Source: Litoreibacter ascidiaceicola
GTDB lineage: Bacteria > Pseudomonadota > Alphaproteobacteria > Rhodobacterales > Rhodobacteraceae
Direction of reading: 5' to 3'
Assembly (NCBI RefSeq): GCF_900129235.1
Contig: NZ_FQUV01000007.1
Coordinates: 124,001 to 188,000, forward strand
Length of the DNA: 64,000 nt
In this document: piece after piece, positions 45,220 to 54,000 of the stretch
How the letters are laid out: each line of letters starts with the position of its first letter
Position numbering within the stretch: the stretch's first letter is position 1
Made by a program: the position numbers and the translations under genes
The notes under the pieces: model-generated
The model's input: the letters and a program-made list of their open reading frames with translations, nothing else
What the model was told of the DNA's origin: nothing
Database searches by the model: none

Positions 45220-46797
45220 ATGGCAAAAATCGCCTTCATTCTGCTGTGTCATAAAGACCCCGGTGCGATTATCGACCAGGCGGAGCGTCTGACGGCGGCT
45301 GGCGACTGCATGGCCATCCATTTCGATGCCAGCGCGGACCCCGCTGCCTATAAGGAAATCCGTGAGGCGCTGGACGACAATCCCAATGTCGCATTCGCCA
45401 AGAAACGCATCAAATGTGGCTGGGGGGAGTGGTCGTTGGTGCAAGCTACCCTGCATGCGATGCGCGCCGCGGTCGACGAATTTCCACGGGCCACGCATTT
45501 CTACATGTTGTCGGGCGATTGCATGGCCATCAAATCCGCCACCTACGCGCATGAGGCGCTCGACTCAAACGATGTCGACTATATCGAAAGCTTCGACTTC
45601 TTCGCTTCCGACTGGATCAAGACTGGCATGAAGGCCGACCGGTTAATCTATCGGCATTGGTTCAACGAGCGCGCGAAGAAATGGCTGTTCTACACCTCTT
45701 ACGAGCTGCAAAAGAAGCTTGGCCTGAAACGAGACATCCCAAGCGATCTGCAAATGATGATCGGGTCGCAATGGTGGTGTTTGCGGCGGCGCACGGTGGA
45801 ATGGGTGCTCGATTTCACCCGCGACCGGCCCGATGTGATGCGCTTCTTCAAAACAACATGGATCCCGGACGAGACCTTCTTCCAGACCCTCGTGCGCCAT
45901 CTGGTACCGTCCGACGAGATCAAGACCCGCACGCTGACCTTCCTGATGTTCACCGATTACGGGATGCCGGTGACGTTCTACAATGACCACTATGACTTGT
46001 TGCTTAGTCAGGACTTCCTGTTCGCGCGGAAGGTGTCCGCCGATGCGCTGGAGCTTAAGGAACGGTTGGGCGACCTATACGCCTCCGAGCGGATGGATTT
46101 CCAGACCTCGAACGAAGGTTTGACCCTGTTCAAATTCTTGACCGGGCGTGGCCGTATCGGCCGCCGCTTCGCCCCACGTTTCTGGGAGCGTGAAAGCTCG
46201 CTGGGTCGCGAGCGGGAGCTGATGGTCATCGCGTGCAAAAAGTGGCACGTCGCCAAGCGGCTTCTCAGCCGCATTCTGGAACATACTGACCTGAAAGGTG
46301 CGGAATACCTGTTTGACGAGGAAGGCTCGGTTCTGCCCGATCTGGGCGGCATCCAGACAACGCTCGACAAACGCACCCGCCACCGCCGCGCGCTGATGCG
46401 GCTGCTCTATGATCATTACGAGCAGAACCGCATGGTGATCTGTCTCGATCCGTCCAACCTCGACCTGCTCACTGATCTGTTCTCTGACAACTCCACCACG
46501 CGGTTGTTGGAGATCGAATGCCGCTTCGAGGATGAATACCTGCTCGGCCACGCCAAGCGCGTCGGGCTAGCGGGGGAAATGACCCCGCAGGACACCATCG
46601 ACCGTTTGTTGCCGACCGTACGCCAGAACTTCCTGTTCGAAAGTGACCAGATCAAAGACGCGGACTTCCCCAACTACTTTAAGGTCTCTGAAAACGTGCC
46701 GCAGGAGGCCAATATCGCGCCCCTTATGGCCTTTCTCGACGTGACCGAGGATAAAGCCCGCGAGATACTGAACATCGACTACCTGTTTGAGGACTAA
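45220..46797 (+). CDS. Core-2/I-branching (GT14)-type glycosyltransferase
   Basis: 525 residues. The N-terminal 270 residues match the family of core-2/I-branching enzymes and peptide O-xylosyltransferases: IAFILLCHKDPGAI at the start, then IHFDASAD, VRWGEWS-like CGWGEWSLVQATLHAM, and YMLSGDCMAIKS in the donor site. The C-terminal 250 residues form a second soluble domain seen with this family in Rhodobacteraceae (DUF5928-like). It likely adds xylose or GlcNAc. The HIT gene follows 5 bases after its stop. Confidence 0.84.
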   Translation: MAKIAFILLCHKDPGAIIDQAERLTAAGDCMAIHFDASADPAAYKEIREALDDNPNVAFAKKRIKCGWGEWSLVQATLHAMRAAVDEFPRATHFYMLSGDCMAIKSATYAHEALDSNDVDYIESFDFFASDWIKTGMKADRLIYRHWFNERAKKWLFYTSYELQKKLGLKRDIPSDLQMMIGSQWWCLRRRTVEWVLDFTRDRPDVMRFFKTTWIPDETFFQTLVRHLVPSDEIKTRTLTFLMFTDYGMPVTFYNDHYDLLLSQDFLFARKVSADALELKERLGDLYASERMDFQTSNEGLTLFKFLTGRGRIGRRFAPRFWERESSLGRERELMVIACKKWHVAKRLLSRILEHTDLKGAEYLFDEEGSVLPDLGGIQTTLDKRTRHRRALMRLLYDHYEQNRMVICLDPSNLDLLTDLFSDNSTTRLLEIECRFEDEYLLGHAKRVGLAGEMTPQDTIDRLLPTVRQNFLFESDQIKDADFPNYFKVSENVPQEANIAPLMAFLDVTEDKAREILNIDYLFED

Positions 46798-46802
46798 CGC
46801 CC

Positions 46803-47174
46803 ATGGCCTACACCTATGACGACCAGAACATCTTTGCCAAAATCTTGCGCGGCGAGATTCCCAACAACACGGTTTTCGAGAACGATCACGCCTTGGCGTT
46901 CCGCGACATCTCCCCTGCGGCGCCGACTCATGTGCTGGTAATCCCCAAAGGGCCTTACGTGTCCATGGACCACTTCACTCAAGAGGCCTCCGAGGCCGAG
47001 CTGGTCGGCTTCATGCGCGCCATCGGTGAGGTCTGCCGCCTTGAAGGTGTCAGTGAAGACGGCTTCCGCGCCATCGCCAACACAGGCGAGCACGGCGTGC
47101 AGGAAGTGCAACACCTGCATGTGCATATCATCGGTGGCAGGCCGCTGGGTCGGATGTTGTCGAAGGTTACCTAA
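46803..47174 (+). CDS. HIT-family nucleotide hydrolase
   Basis: 123 residues. The catalytic triad of His residues 104, 106 and 108 lies in QHLHVHIIGG. The opening NIFAKILRGEIP is typical of the Hint branch (HinT), which hydrolyses purine phosphoramidates such as aminoacyl-AMP. It sits right after the glycosyltransferase gene, probably in one transcript without a shared pathway. Confidence 0.93.
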   Translation: MAYTYDDQNIFAKILRGEIPNNTVFENDHALAFRDISPAAPTHVLVIPKGPYVSMDHFTQEASEAELVGFMRAIGEVCRLEGVSEDGFRAIANTGEHGVQEVQHLHVHIIGGRPLGRMLSKVT

Positions 47175-47198
47175 TTCTCAAACTGCGCGGGGCAGTGT

Positions 47199-48140
47199 TC
47201 ATGCGGTGTTTTGCACCGAGGGGCCAAACTCAGTTGGAACCAGATCGATGTCGTCGGTGCTGAGCGAAACAGCCCCCAAAACTGACGCCACGATTTCACC
47301 GTCCACCGAGATATCCGCGCCCTCCGTAGTTCTGATAACAGCCACGTTAGGTTCCGCATCGGCGGCGTCATACCGCAATCGGATCGTGTCCTCGGTGCCG
47401 TCGTAATCCTCGATCACAGCGCCGGACCCAGCTTTCAACCAAGTCCCCAAGGTGAACAGATCAGCACCTTCACCACCATTGGCTACGTCACCGTTGCCAA
47501 TCTGCAAAACGTCATCGCCGTCGCCGCCTCGAAGCTCGTCACCTTCATCAAAATCCTGCGCCCCGAAGCGTCCGTCAGTCACACCATCTTCAAGCCCGAG
47601 GAGTACGTCGTCGCCATCTCCGCCGTACAAAAGATCCGCACCCAAATCGCCATTTAGAAGGTCGTCACCCCGACCGCCGTCGAGCGTATCATCGCCCTGT
47701 CGGCCTGCTAGAGAATCGTTTCCATTCCCGCCGAACAGAAGGTCGTCACCGTCGCCTCCGAAAATACTATCATCTCCATCACGCCCTCGCAGGTTGTCGT
47801 CGCCATCGCCTCCGCTGAGGAAGTCGTTGCCGTCACCGCCGTTTGCAATGTCGTTGCCACTCCCACCGTATAGGTCGTCATCACCACGACCCCCGTTTAG
47901 CGCGTCGTTACCGGCTCCCCCAAAAACCAAGTCGTTGCCCGCACCGGCAAATACGGTATCGTCACCGGCGTAAGCCGCGATGAAGTCGTCGTTAGAAGTC
48001 CCGCGCAGCGTCTCCGCAGTATCGGTGCCCTCTATATCCGGGGTTTCTTCTGTGGCACCGCTCTCGTCACTGTCGCTGCCGAACACATCACCCAAAAGTC
48101 CGATGCCCAACAACGCGACCAAAGTTACCAATCCAAGCAT
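47199..48140 (-). CDS. RTX calcium-binding protein with N-terminal membrane segment
   Basis: 313 residues. Residues 1-20 form a hydrophobic segment (MLGLVTLVALLGIGLLG) followed by an acidic linker, then about fourteen GGxGxDxxx nonapeptide repeats at residues 52-180 that build a calcium beta-roll, then a C-terminal domain of some 100 residues with GTEDTIRLRYDA. Type I-secreted RTX proteins normally have no N-terminal hydrophobic segment, so this one may stay anchored in the membrane, or use it as a linker. The repeats make the opposite strand look like a Ser/Pro-rich gene, which is an artefact. Confidence 0.85.
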   Translation of the reverse strand: MLGLVTLVALLGIGLLGDVFGSDSDESGATEETPDIEGTDTAETLRGTSNDDFIAAYAGDDTVFAGAGNDLVFGGAGNDALNGGRGDDDLYGGSGNDIANGGDGNDFLSGGDGDDNLRGRDGDDSIFGGDGDDLLFGGNGNDSLAGRQGDDTLDGGRGDDLLNGDLGADLLYGGDGDDVLLGLEDGVTDGRFGAQDFDEGDELRGGDGDDVLQIGNGDVANGGEGADLFTLGTWLKAGSGAVIEDYDGTEDTIRLRYDAADAEPNVAVIRTTEGADISVDGEIVASVLGAVSLSTDDIDLVPTEFGPSVQNTA

Positions 48141-48467
48141 ATCAAGACCATCCCAACCCTAAAAATATTTGTGTACAAAATAGACGAGCGGATCGGGGCA
48201 GTGCCAGAGAAATTCTTTGTTTTTCATACTTTATGGTCAAGGCTTCCACTCTGGAATCGTCTTGACGTGGACAATTCTTCCAAGGGGTGGGGTCTGTATC
48301 TAATGTGGCAACAAGCGTGGTCCGAATCCGTGGTGCCTAATCATCACGGGGCGATCTTGATGTCGCTTAAAATCGCCGGACCGAAACCCTCACTCGCCCC
48401 TTGTCGGGACGGGTGAGGGCGTTATGATCGCAGCCTCTGATTTACTCTTGGAACGGGACGATACACC
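48141..48467. other. Intergenic stretch with a hairpin
   Basis: A 327-base gap between the divergent RTX and NDUFS6-like genes. It should hold both promoters and contains the hairpin at 48387-48419. No gene is convincing; the open frame at 48171-48416 has no ribosome site and an unnatural composition. Confidence 0.6.
48387..48419 (+). other. Hairpin before the NDUFS6-like gene
   Basis: A 10-bp stem (48387-48396 with 48410-48419, one G-T pair) around a 13-base loop, 48 bases before the start codon. There is no T-run. It may be a leader structure or the end of an upstream transcript. Confidence 0.45.
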
Positions 48468-48647
48468 ATGGCCACTGCTGCCCCTGAGATCGAAATTGTG
48501 GACACCATGCGCATCGCGTGTGATGGCGGCGAAGGGGCCTTGGGCCACCCGCGCGTCTGGCTGCAAATCCCTGCCGATACCGGCTTTGTGGAATGTCCCT
48601 ATTGCGACAAGAAGATCGTCCACAAGGATTTTGAGGGCAAGGTCTAG
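48468..48647 (+). CDS. Zinc-finger complex I accessory subunit, NDUFS6 homologue
   Basis: 59 residues. Cys18, His27, Cys43 and Cys46 ([21 protein letters not shown]) form the CHCC zinc site of the family of mitochondrial NDUFS6 (13 kDa), in the order C-x8-H-x15-C-x2-C. In alphaproteobacteria it is an extra subunit of the peripheral arm of complex I. AACGGGA lies before the ATG. Its stop overlaps the GTG start of polA by one base, so the two are co-translated. Confidence 0.92.
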   Translation: MATAAPEIEIVDTMRIACDGGEGALGHPRVWLQIPADTGFVECPYCDKKIVHKDFEGKV

Positions 48648-51433
48648 TGGCGTTTGGCAAGGGCTGCCATCTGCACCTGATCGACGGTTCTGCCTTCATT
48701 TTTCGTGCTTACCACGCCCTGCCACCGCTCACGCGCAAATCCGACGGGTTGCCCATCGGGGCGGTTGCGGGCTTTTGCAACATGCTCCAGCGCTACGTGG
48801 AGGGCAATAACGGTTCCGACGCGCCGACCCATGTGGCGGTGATCTTCGACAAGGGGTCGCACACGTTCCGCAATGATATGTACGACCTCTACAAGGCCAA
48901 CCGCGAGGCCATGCCCGAGGATTTGCGCCCGCAAATGCCGCTGACCCGCGAGGCGACCATTGCCTTCAACATTGCCTGCGAGGAAATGGAAGGCTTCGAG
49001 GCCGATGACATCATCGCGACGCTGGCCGTGCAGGCGCGCGACCTCGGTGGCCGCTGCACCATCATCTCCAGCGACAAGGACCTGATGCAGCTGGTCGGCG
49101 GCGGGGTCGAAATGCTCGACGCCATGAAGAACAAGGTGATCGACGTCGAAGGCGTCGAGGAGAAGTTTGGTGTCGGCCCGAACCGTGTGGTCGATGTGCA
49201 GGCACTTGCCGGCGACAGCGTCGACAACGTGCCGGGTGCGCCGGGCATTGGCGTCAAGACGGCGGCGCTGTTGATCAACGAATACGGCACGCTGGAAGAA
49301 CTGCTCGACCGTGCCGAGGAAATCAAACAACCCAAGCGCCGCCAAACCCTGATCGATCACCGTGCACAGATCGAACTGTCCAAGCGCCTCGTGCAGCTGG
49401 ACGAAAACACACCGCTGACATTCTCGATCGACGATCTGGAGGTCCGCGAGCCCGATCCTGACAGACTGCTGAGCTTCCTCGCTGAGATGGAATTCCGCAC
49501 GCTGTCCAAGCGCATTGCTGAAAAACTCGGCGCGGAAGCCCCTGTCATCGAAGACGTCGCCCCGCCCGCCGCCGACGCGCCGGAAATGCCGGATCTGAAG
49601 GACGCGACCTACGAAACCGTGCGCGACGCGGCGGCCCTGCAGAAATGGATCGACCTGACTTACGAGCATGGTCATGTCGCCGTGGACACTGAGACCACGG
49701 GTTTGAACGAAATGATCGTCGATCTCGTCGGCATTTCGCTCTGCGTGAACGCGGGCCATGCCTGCTACATCCCGCTGGCCCACAAAGACGGCAGCGACGA
49801 TCTGTTCGGCTCAGACGCACCTGCGGAAGGGCAGATGCCGCTGCAAGAGGCACTCGATCTGTTGAAGCCGATGCTGGAGGATGAAAGCATCCTCAAAATC
49901 GGCCAGAACATGAAATACGACGCCAAGATTTTCCACCGCTACGGCGTGGAGGTTGCACCGTTCGACGACACCATGCTGATCAGTTACGCCCAGCACGCAG
50001 GCTTGCACAATCACGGCATGGACGCGCTGTCGGAGCGCTATCTGGGCCACACGCCGATCCCGATCAAATCGCTGCTGGGCACTGGCAAAAGCCAGATCAC
50101 ATTTGACCGCGTACCGATTGACGAGGCGACGCCTTACGCAGCCGAAGACGCTGATATCACCTTGCGCCTGTGGCAGGTTTTGAAGCCGCAACTGCACGAG
50201 AAGGGCGTCACCACAGTTTACGAGACGCTGGAGCGCCCCTTGGTTCCCGTGCTGGCCCAGATGGAGCGGAACGGTGTCAAAGTCGACCGCGACACGCTCA
50301 GCCGCATGTCCAACGCCTTCGCCCAGAAAATGGCGGGGCTAGAGGCCGAGATTCACGAACTTGCGGGGCAAGATTTTAACGTAGGCTCGCCCAAGCAACT
50401 TGGGGAAATCCTGTTCGACAAACTGGAATTGCCGGGCGGCAAGAAGGGCAAGACGGGGGCCTATTCTACTGGCGTCGATATCTTGGAGGACCTCGCGACC
50501 GAGCACGAATTGCCGGGCAAGGTGCTGGACTGGCGGCAGCTCAGTAAACTGAAATCGACTTATACCGACGCGCTGCAAACCCATATCAACGCCGACACGG
50601 GGCGGGTGCATACCAGCTACTCCATCGTCGGGGCCAACACAGGCCGCCTGTCATCGTCAGAGCCGAACCTGCAAAATATTCCTGTCCGCTCCGAAGAAGG
50701 CCGCCGCATCCGCGAGGCCTTCGTGGCGGAGCAGGGTAACGTTCTCGTCTCGCTTGACTATTCCCAGATCGAACTGCGCATCCTCGCCCATGTCGCGGGC
50801 ATCGACGCGCTGAAACAGGCCTTCAAAGATGGCCAAGACATCCACGCCATGACCGCCTCAGAGATGTTTGACGTGCCATTGGACGAGATGACCCCCGACG
50901 TGCGCCGCAAGGCCAAAGCGATCAATTTCGGGGTTATCTATGGCATCTCCGGCTTCGGGCTGGCCCGCAATCTGCGAATCCCGAGGGCCGAGGCGCAGGG
51001 CTTCATCGACCGCTATTTCGAGCGTTTCCCCGGCATCCGCACCTATATGGACGAGACCGTCCAATTCGCCAAAGACCATGGCTACGTGCAAACGCTGTTC
51101 GGGCGCAAAATCAACACGCCGGAGATCAATGCCAAGGGACCGGGCGCGGGCTTCTCCAAGCGCGCGGCAATCAACGCGCCGATACAAGGCACTGCGGCTG
51201 ATGTGATCCGTCGTGCAATGATCCAGATGCCAGCAGCGATCAAGGATTTGCCCTGCAAAATGTTGCTGCAAGTGCATGACGAACTGATTTTCGAGGTGCC
51301 GGAAGACGCCGTCGACGAAACGATAAATGTCGTGCGCGGTATCATGGAAAACGCCTCCGATCCGGCGGTGAAGTTCGACGTGCCGCTGGTCGTTGACGCG
51401 GGGCAGGGCGCGAACTGGGCGGAGGCGCATTGA
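48647..51433 (+). CDS. polA: DNA polymerase I
   Basis: 928 residues from a GTG. Order of domains: 5'-3' nuclease (about 1-290, with GFEADDIIATLA and DKDLMQLV), 3'-5' proofreading domain (about 330-520, with VDTETTGL, the DEDD first Asp-Glu), and the polymerase with SYSIVGANTGRLSSSEPNLQN, motif A DYSQIELR (near 703), the O-helix RRKAKAINFGVIYG and motif C VHDELIFE. All three activities look intact. It fills gaps in repair and removes RNA primers. It is coupled to the NDUFS6-like gene by a one-base overlap. Confidence 0.97.
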   Translation: MAFGKGCHLHLIDGSAFIFRAYHALPPLTRKSDGLPIGAVAGFCNMLQRYVEGNNGSDAPTHVAVIFDKGSHTFRNDMYDLYKANREAMPEDLRPQMPLTREATIAFNIACEEMEGFEADDIIATLAVQARDLGGRCTIISSDKDLMQLVGGGVEMLDAMKNKVIDVEGVEEKFGVGPNRVVDVQALAGDSVDNVPGAPGIGVKTAALLINEYGTLEELLDRAEEIKQPKRRQTLIDHRAQIELSKRLVQLDENTPLTFSIDDLEVREPDPDRLLSFLAEMEFRTLSKRIAEKLGAEAPVIEDVAPPAADAPEMPDLKDATYETVRDAAALQKWIDLTYEHGHVAVDTETTGLNEMIVDLVGISLCVNAGHACYIPLAHKDGSDDLFGSDAPAEGQMPLQEALDLLKPMLEDESILKIGQNMKYDAKIFHRYGVEVAPFDDTMLISYAQHAGLHNHGMDALSERYLGHTPIPIKSLLGTGKSQITFDRVPIDEATPYAAEDADITLRLWQVLKPQLHEKGVTTVYETLERPLVPVLAQMERNGVKVDRDTLSRMSNAFAQKMAGLEAEIHELAGQDFNVGSPKQLGEILFDKLELPGGKKGKTGAYSTGVDILEDLATEHELPGKVLDWRQLSKLKSTYTDALQTHINADTGRVHTSYSIVGANTGRLSSSEPNLQNIPVRSEEGRRIREAFVAEQGNVLVSLDYSQIELRILAHVAGIDALKQAFKDGQDIHAMTASEMFDVPLDEMTPDVRRKAKAINFGVIYGISGFGLARNLRIPRAEAQGFIDRYFERFPGIRTYMDETVQFAKDHGYVQTLFGRKINTPEINAKGPGAGFSKRAAINAPIQGTAADVIRRAMIQMPAAIKDLPCKMLLQVHDELIFEVPEDAVDETINVVRGIMENASDPAVKFDVPLVVDAGQGANWAEAH

Positions 51434-51436
51434 GGC

Positions 51437-52024
51437 TTAACTCTCTAACGCCTCTGACTTGATGATCGCGAAGAACTTCCCGTCCGACCACACGCCAAAC
51501 CACCCCTCCCGATGAACGCCCAGATCAACCAGCCGGTAAAAGCTTTTCCGGTCAATCAGCGCTTCCAGATTGCGGCGCACCAACACATAGGGTGACGGCT
51601 CTCCATCGTCGTCATACGTCACGCGGATCGGATGATCCGGCCCCGCGACAAAAGTATCACCCACATGGGTCTCGAACCGCAGCTTCTGGTCCTTGCCCTC
51701 GCCAACTGCATCAAAATCAAGCGCCACGAACGGCGCATCATCCACCGTGATCCCGACCTTCTCGACAGGAGTCACAAGGAAATAGTCGTCACCGTCCTTG
51801 CGAATGATCGACGAGAACAGCTTTACCAATCCGGCCCGCCCGATAGGCGTCCCCAGATAGAACCAGGTCCCGTCCCGCGCGATGCGCATATCCAGATCGC
51901 CACAAAACGGTGGATTCCACTTGTCCACCGGCGGCATTCCGCCTTTTGCGCTTTCTTGCGCAGCGGCTGCGATGCTTTCCGCCGACGGCACCTCAAGCTT
52001 TTGTGCATCGGGCTCTTTTGCCAT
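51437..52024 (-). CDS. DUF1285 protein
   Basis: 195 residues. After a 35-residue polar leader the core has PPFCGDLDMRIARDGTWFYLGTPIGR, then LFSSIIRKDGDDYFLVTPVEKVGI and APFVALDF, the pattern of the DUF1285 family of cytosolic proteins with a beta-rich fold. Function unknown. It is divergent from the MoxR cluster (66-base gap) and convergent with polA. Confidence 0.88.
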   Translation of the reverse strand: MAKEPDAQKLEVPSAESIAAAAQESAKGGMPPVDKWNPPFCGDLDMRIARDGTWFYLGTPIGRAGLVKLFSSIIRKDGDDYFLVTPVEKVGITVDDAPFVALDFDAVGEGKDQKLRFETHVGDTFVAGPDHPIRVTYDDDGEPSPYVLVRRNLEALIDRKSFYRLVDLGVHREGWFGVWSDGKFFAIIKSEALES

Positions 52025-52090
52025 TCTCTTATTCCGCCATATCTGCCTTTATATACCCATTGAGTATAGCCGTCCCGAGGGAGTTGTCAC

Positions 52091-53098
52091 ATGGCCGACG
52101 CGCAAGATCTGGTAAAAGATATCGAAACCCTGGCGGAGAAGCTGAATACCGCCCGCAGCAGCATTGGCCAGCAGATCATCGGCCAGCAAGATGTGGTGGA
52201 CCTGTCGCTGGTTGCTATGCTGTCCGGCGGCCATGCGCTTTTGATGGGCTTGCCGGGTCTTGGCAAAACACTGCTGGTGGACACGCTGTCCACCGTGATG
52301 GGCCTCAGTGCCAACCGTGTGCAGTTCACGCCCGACCTGATGCCCGCCGATATCATCGGCTCCGAGGTGCTGGAGACCGCCGACGACGGCACCCGCGCCT
52401 TCCGCTACATCGAAGGCCCGATTTTCGCGCAATTGCTGATGGCCGACGAGATCAACCGCGCCTCGCCCCGCACCCAGTCCGCGCTGTTGCAGGCGATGCA
52501 GGAACGCTCCGTCACCGTGGCAGGCACCGACCACGCATTGCCTGCGCCGTTCCATGTGCTGGCGACCCAGAACCCGCTGGAGCAGGAAGGCACCTATCCG
52601 TTGCCTGAAGCCCAGCTTGACCGTTTCCTATTGCAGATCAACGTGGACTATCCGGACCGTGATACCGAGCGCGATATCCTGCTGGCCACCACAGGCACCG
52701 TGTCCGCCAAATCGTCCGCGGTTTTTACCGGCGAGGAGCTAATCGCCGCCCAAACCCTCGTGCGCCGTATGCCCGTGGGTGACGCTGTGGTCGAACACAT
52801 CCTCGACCTCGTCCGCGCCTGCCGTCCCGAGGAGGCCGAAGCCACTGACCTTGTCCGCGACACCGTTTCTTGGGGCCCCGGCCCGCGCGCCGCGCAAGCG
52901 CTTATGCTGACCGTCCGCGCCCGCGCTTTGCTGCAAGGCCGCCTTGCGCCATCGTCAGACGACGTGCTCGCGCTGGCCGATCCGGTTCTGTCGCACCGCA
53001 TGGCTCTCAGCTTCGCCGCCCGCGCGGAGGGGCGGGTTTTGTCCGACGTCATCGCGGATGTCGCCGCCCAAACAGGCCAACGGAAAGCCGCCGCGTGA
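52091..53098 (+). CDS. MoxR-family AAA+ ATPase
   Basis: 335 residues. Walker A is GLPGLGKT (53-60), Walker B is LLMADEIN, and sensor-type ATQNPLEQEGTYPLPEAQLDRF follows, all MoxR marks. MoxR ATPases act as chaperones that load metals or assemble complexes with VWA-domain partners. The DUF58 gene starts at a GTG inside its stop (GTGA), opening a four-gene unit that resembles the Bat aerotolerance cluster. Confidence 0.93.
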   Translation: MADAQDLVKDIETLAEKLNTARSSIGQQIIGQQDVVDLSLVAMLSGGHALLMGLPGLGKTLLVDTLSTVMGLSANRVQFTPDLMPADIIGSEVLETADDGTRAFRYIEGPIFAQLLMADEINRASPRTQSALLQAMQERSVTVAGTDHALPAPFHVLATQNPLEQEGTYPLPEAQLDRFLLQINVDYPDRDTERDILLATTGTVSAKSSAVFTGEELIAAQTLVRRMPVGDAVVEHILDLVRACRPEEAEATDLVRDTVSWGPGPRAAQALMLTVRARALLQGRLAPSSDDVLALADPVLSHRMALSFAARAEGRVLSDVIADVAAQTGQRKAAA

Positions 53099-54000
53099 GC
53101 CAGCCTTCCCCCAACGATCCGGCGACCACACCCGCCAGCCTCCGGCACCGCGCCGAGGCGCACGCCAGCGCGTTTCCCGCGTTGTTGGCGCAGGCGGATC
53201 ATTTGGCGTCGACGGTTCTGCTGGGGGAGCATGGTCGCAAACGTGCAGGCATGGGCGACGAGTTCTGGCAATACCGCCCCTCGCAACATGGCGACGGACT
53301 GCGCGATATCGACTGGCGGCGCTCCGGTCGCTCCGACGCGACCTTCGTGCGTCAAAAGGAGTGGCAGGCCGCGCAATCGGTGATGCTGTGGGTGGACGAC
53401 GCCATGTCGATGTCGTTCACAGGCGGTAAGGATCGTCCCACCAAAGGCCACCGTGCTCGCGTCATCGCCATGGCGCTGTGCGTTCTGCTGAACAAGGGTG
53501 GCGAGCGTTTCGGTCTCGCCGATCGCGGCACCCCGCCGCGCAGAGGCGAGGCGCAACTGACCCGCGTCGCCCGCCATTTGATGAACGCTCAGGGCGATGC
53601 CGACTACGGCACGCCCAACGCCCGCATCCTACCCGCAGGCTCCCGCGCGGTGTTTGTCTCCGACTTCTTGGGCGATCCGTCCAAGGTCGCGCAAGCCCTG
53701 ACCTCCGCCACTGACCGCGGCGTGCGCGGGGCGCTGCTGCAAGTGCTCGACCCCGACGAGGAAGCGTTCCCTTATGACGGCCGCACCGTGTTCGAAAGCA
53801 TGTCCGGCGCGATCAAATTCGAGACGCTGAAAGCCAACTCCCTGCGCGACGCCTATCTTGACCGCCTCGCCGCGCGCAAAGCGCAGTTGCAGGATCTGGC
53901 CCGGAAAACCGGCTGGCGCTACATGTGCCATCACACAAATGATCCGGCGTCCAAAGCACTGCTGTGGCTTTACCAGTCGCTAGAGCGGGGGGCATCATGA
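53095..54000 (+). CDS. DUF58 protein
   Basis: 301 residues from a GTG in a GTGA overlap with the moxR stop. DEFWQYRPSQHGDGLRDIDWRRSGRSD is the DUF58 signature region (here named by its ends, DEFWQYRP and IDWRRSGRSD, near residues 58-83), and LWVDDAMSMSF with VSDFLGD gives a VWA-like fold with a D-x-x-x-S variant. DUF58 proteins are constant partners of MoxR. It has no membrane segment, in contrast to many relatives. The next gene starts in an ATGA overlap. Confidence 0.9.
   Translation: MSQPSPNDPATTPASLRHRAEAHASAFPALLAQADHLASTVLLGEHGRKRAGMGDEFWQYRPSQHGDGLRDIDWRRSGRSDATFVRQKEWQAAQSVMLWVDDAMSMSFTGGKDRPTKGHRARVIAMALCVLLNKGGERFGLADRGTPPRRGEAQLTRVARHLMNAQGDADYGTPNARILPAGSRAVFVSDFLGDPSKVAQALTSATDRGVRGALLQVLDPDEEAFPYDGRTVFESMSGAIKFETLKANSLRDAYLDRLAARKAQLQDLARKTGWRYMCHHTNDPASKALLWLYQSLERGAS

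Noticed and set aside
47452-47973. Ser/Pro-rich forward frame and apparent tandem DNA repeats, CRISPR-like at first sight
   Set aside because: The repeats are 27-base units that code for RTX nonapeptides on the other strand; they vary and have no spacers.
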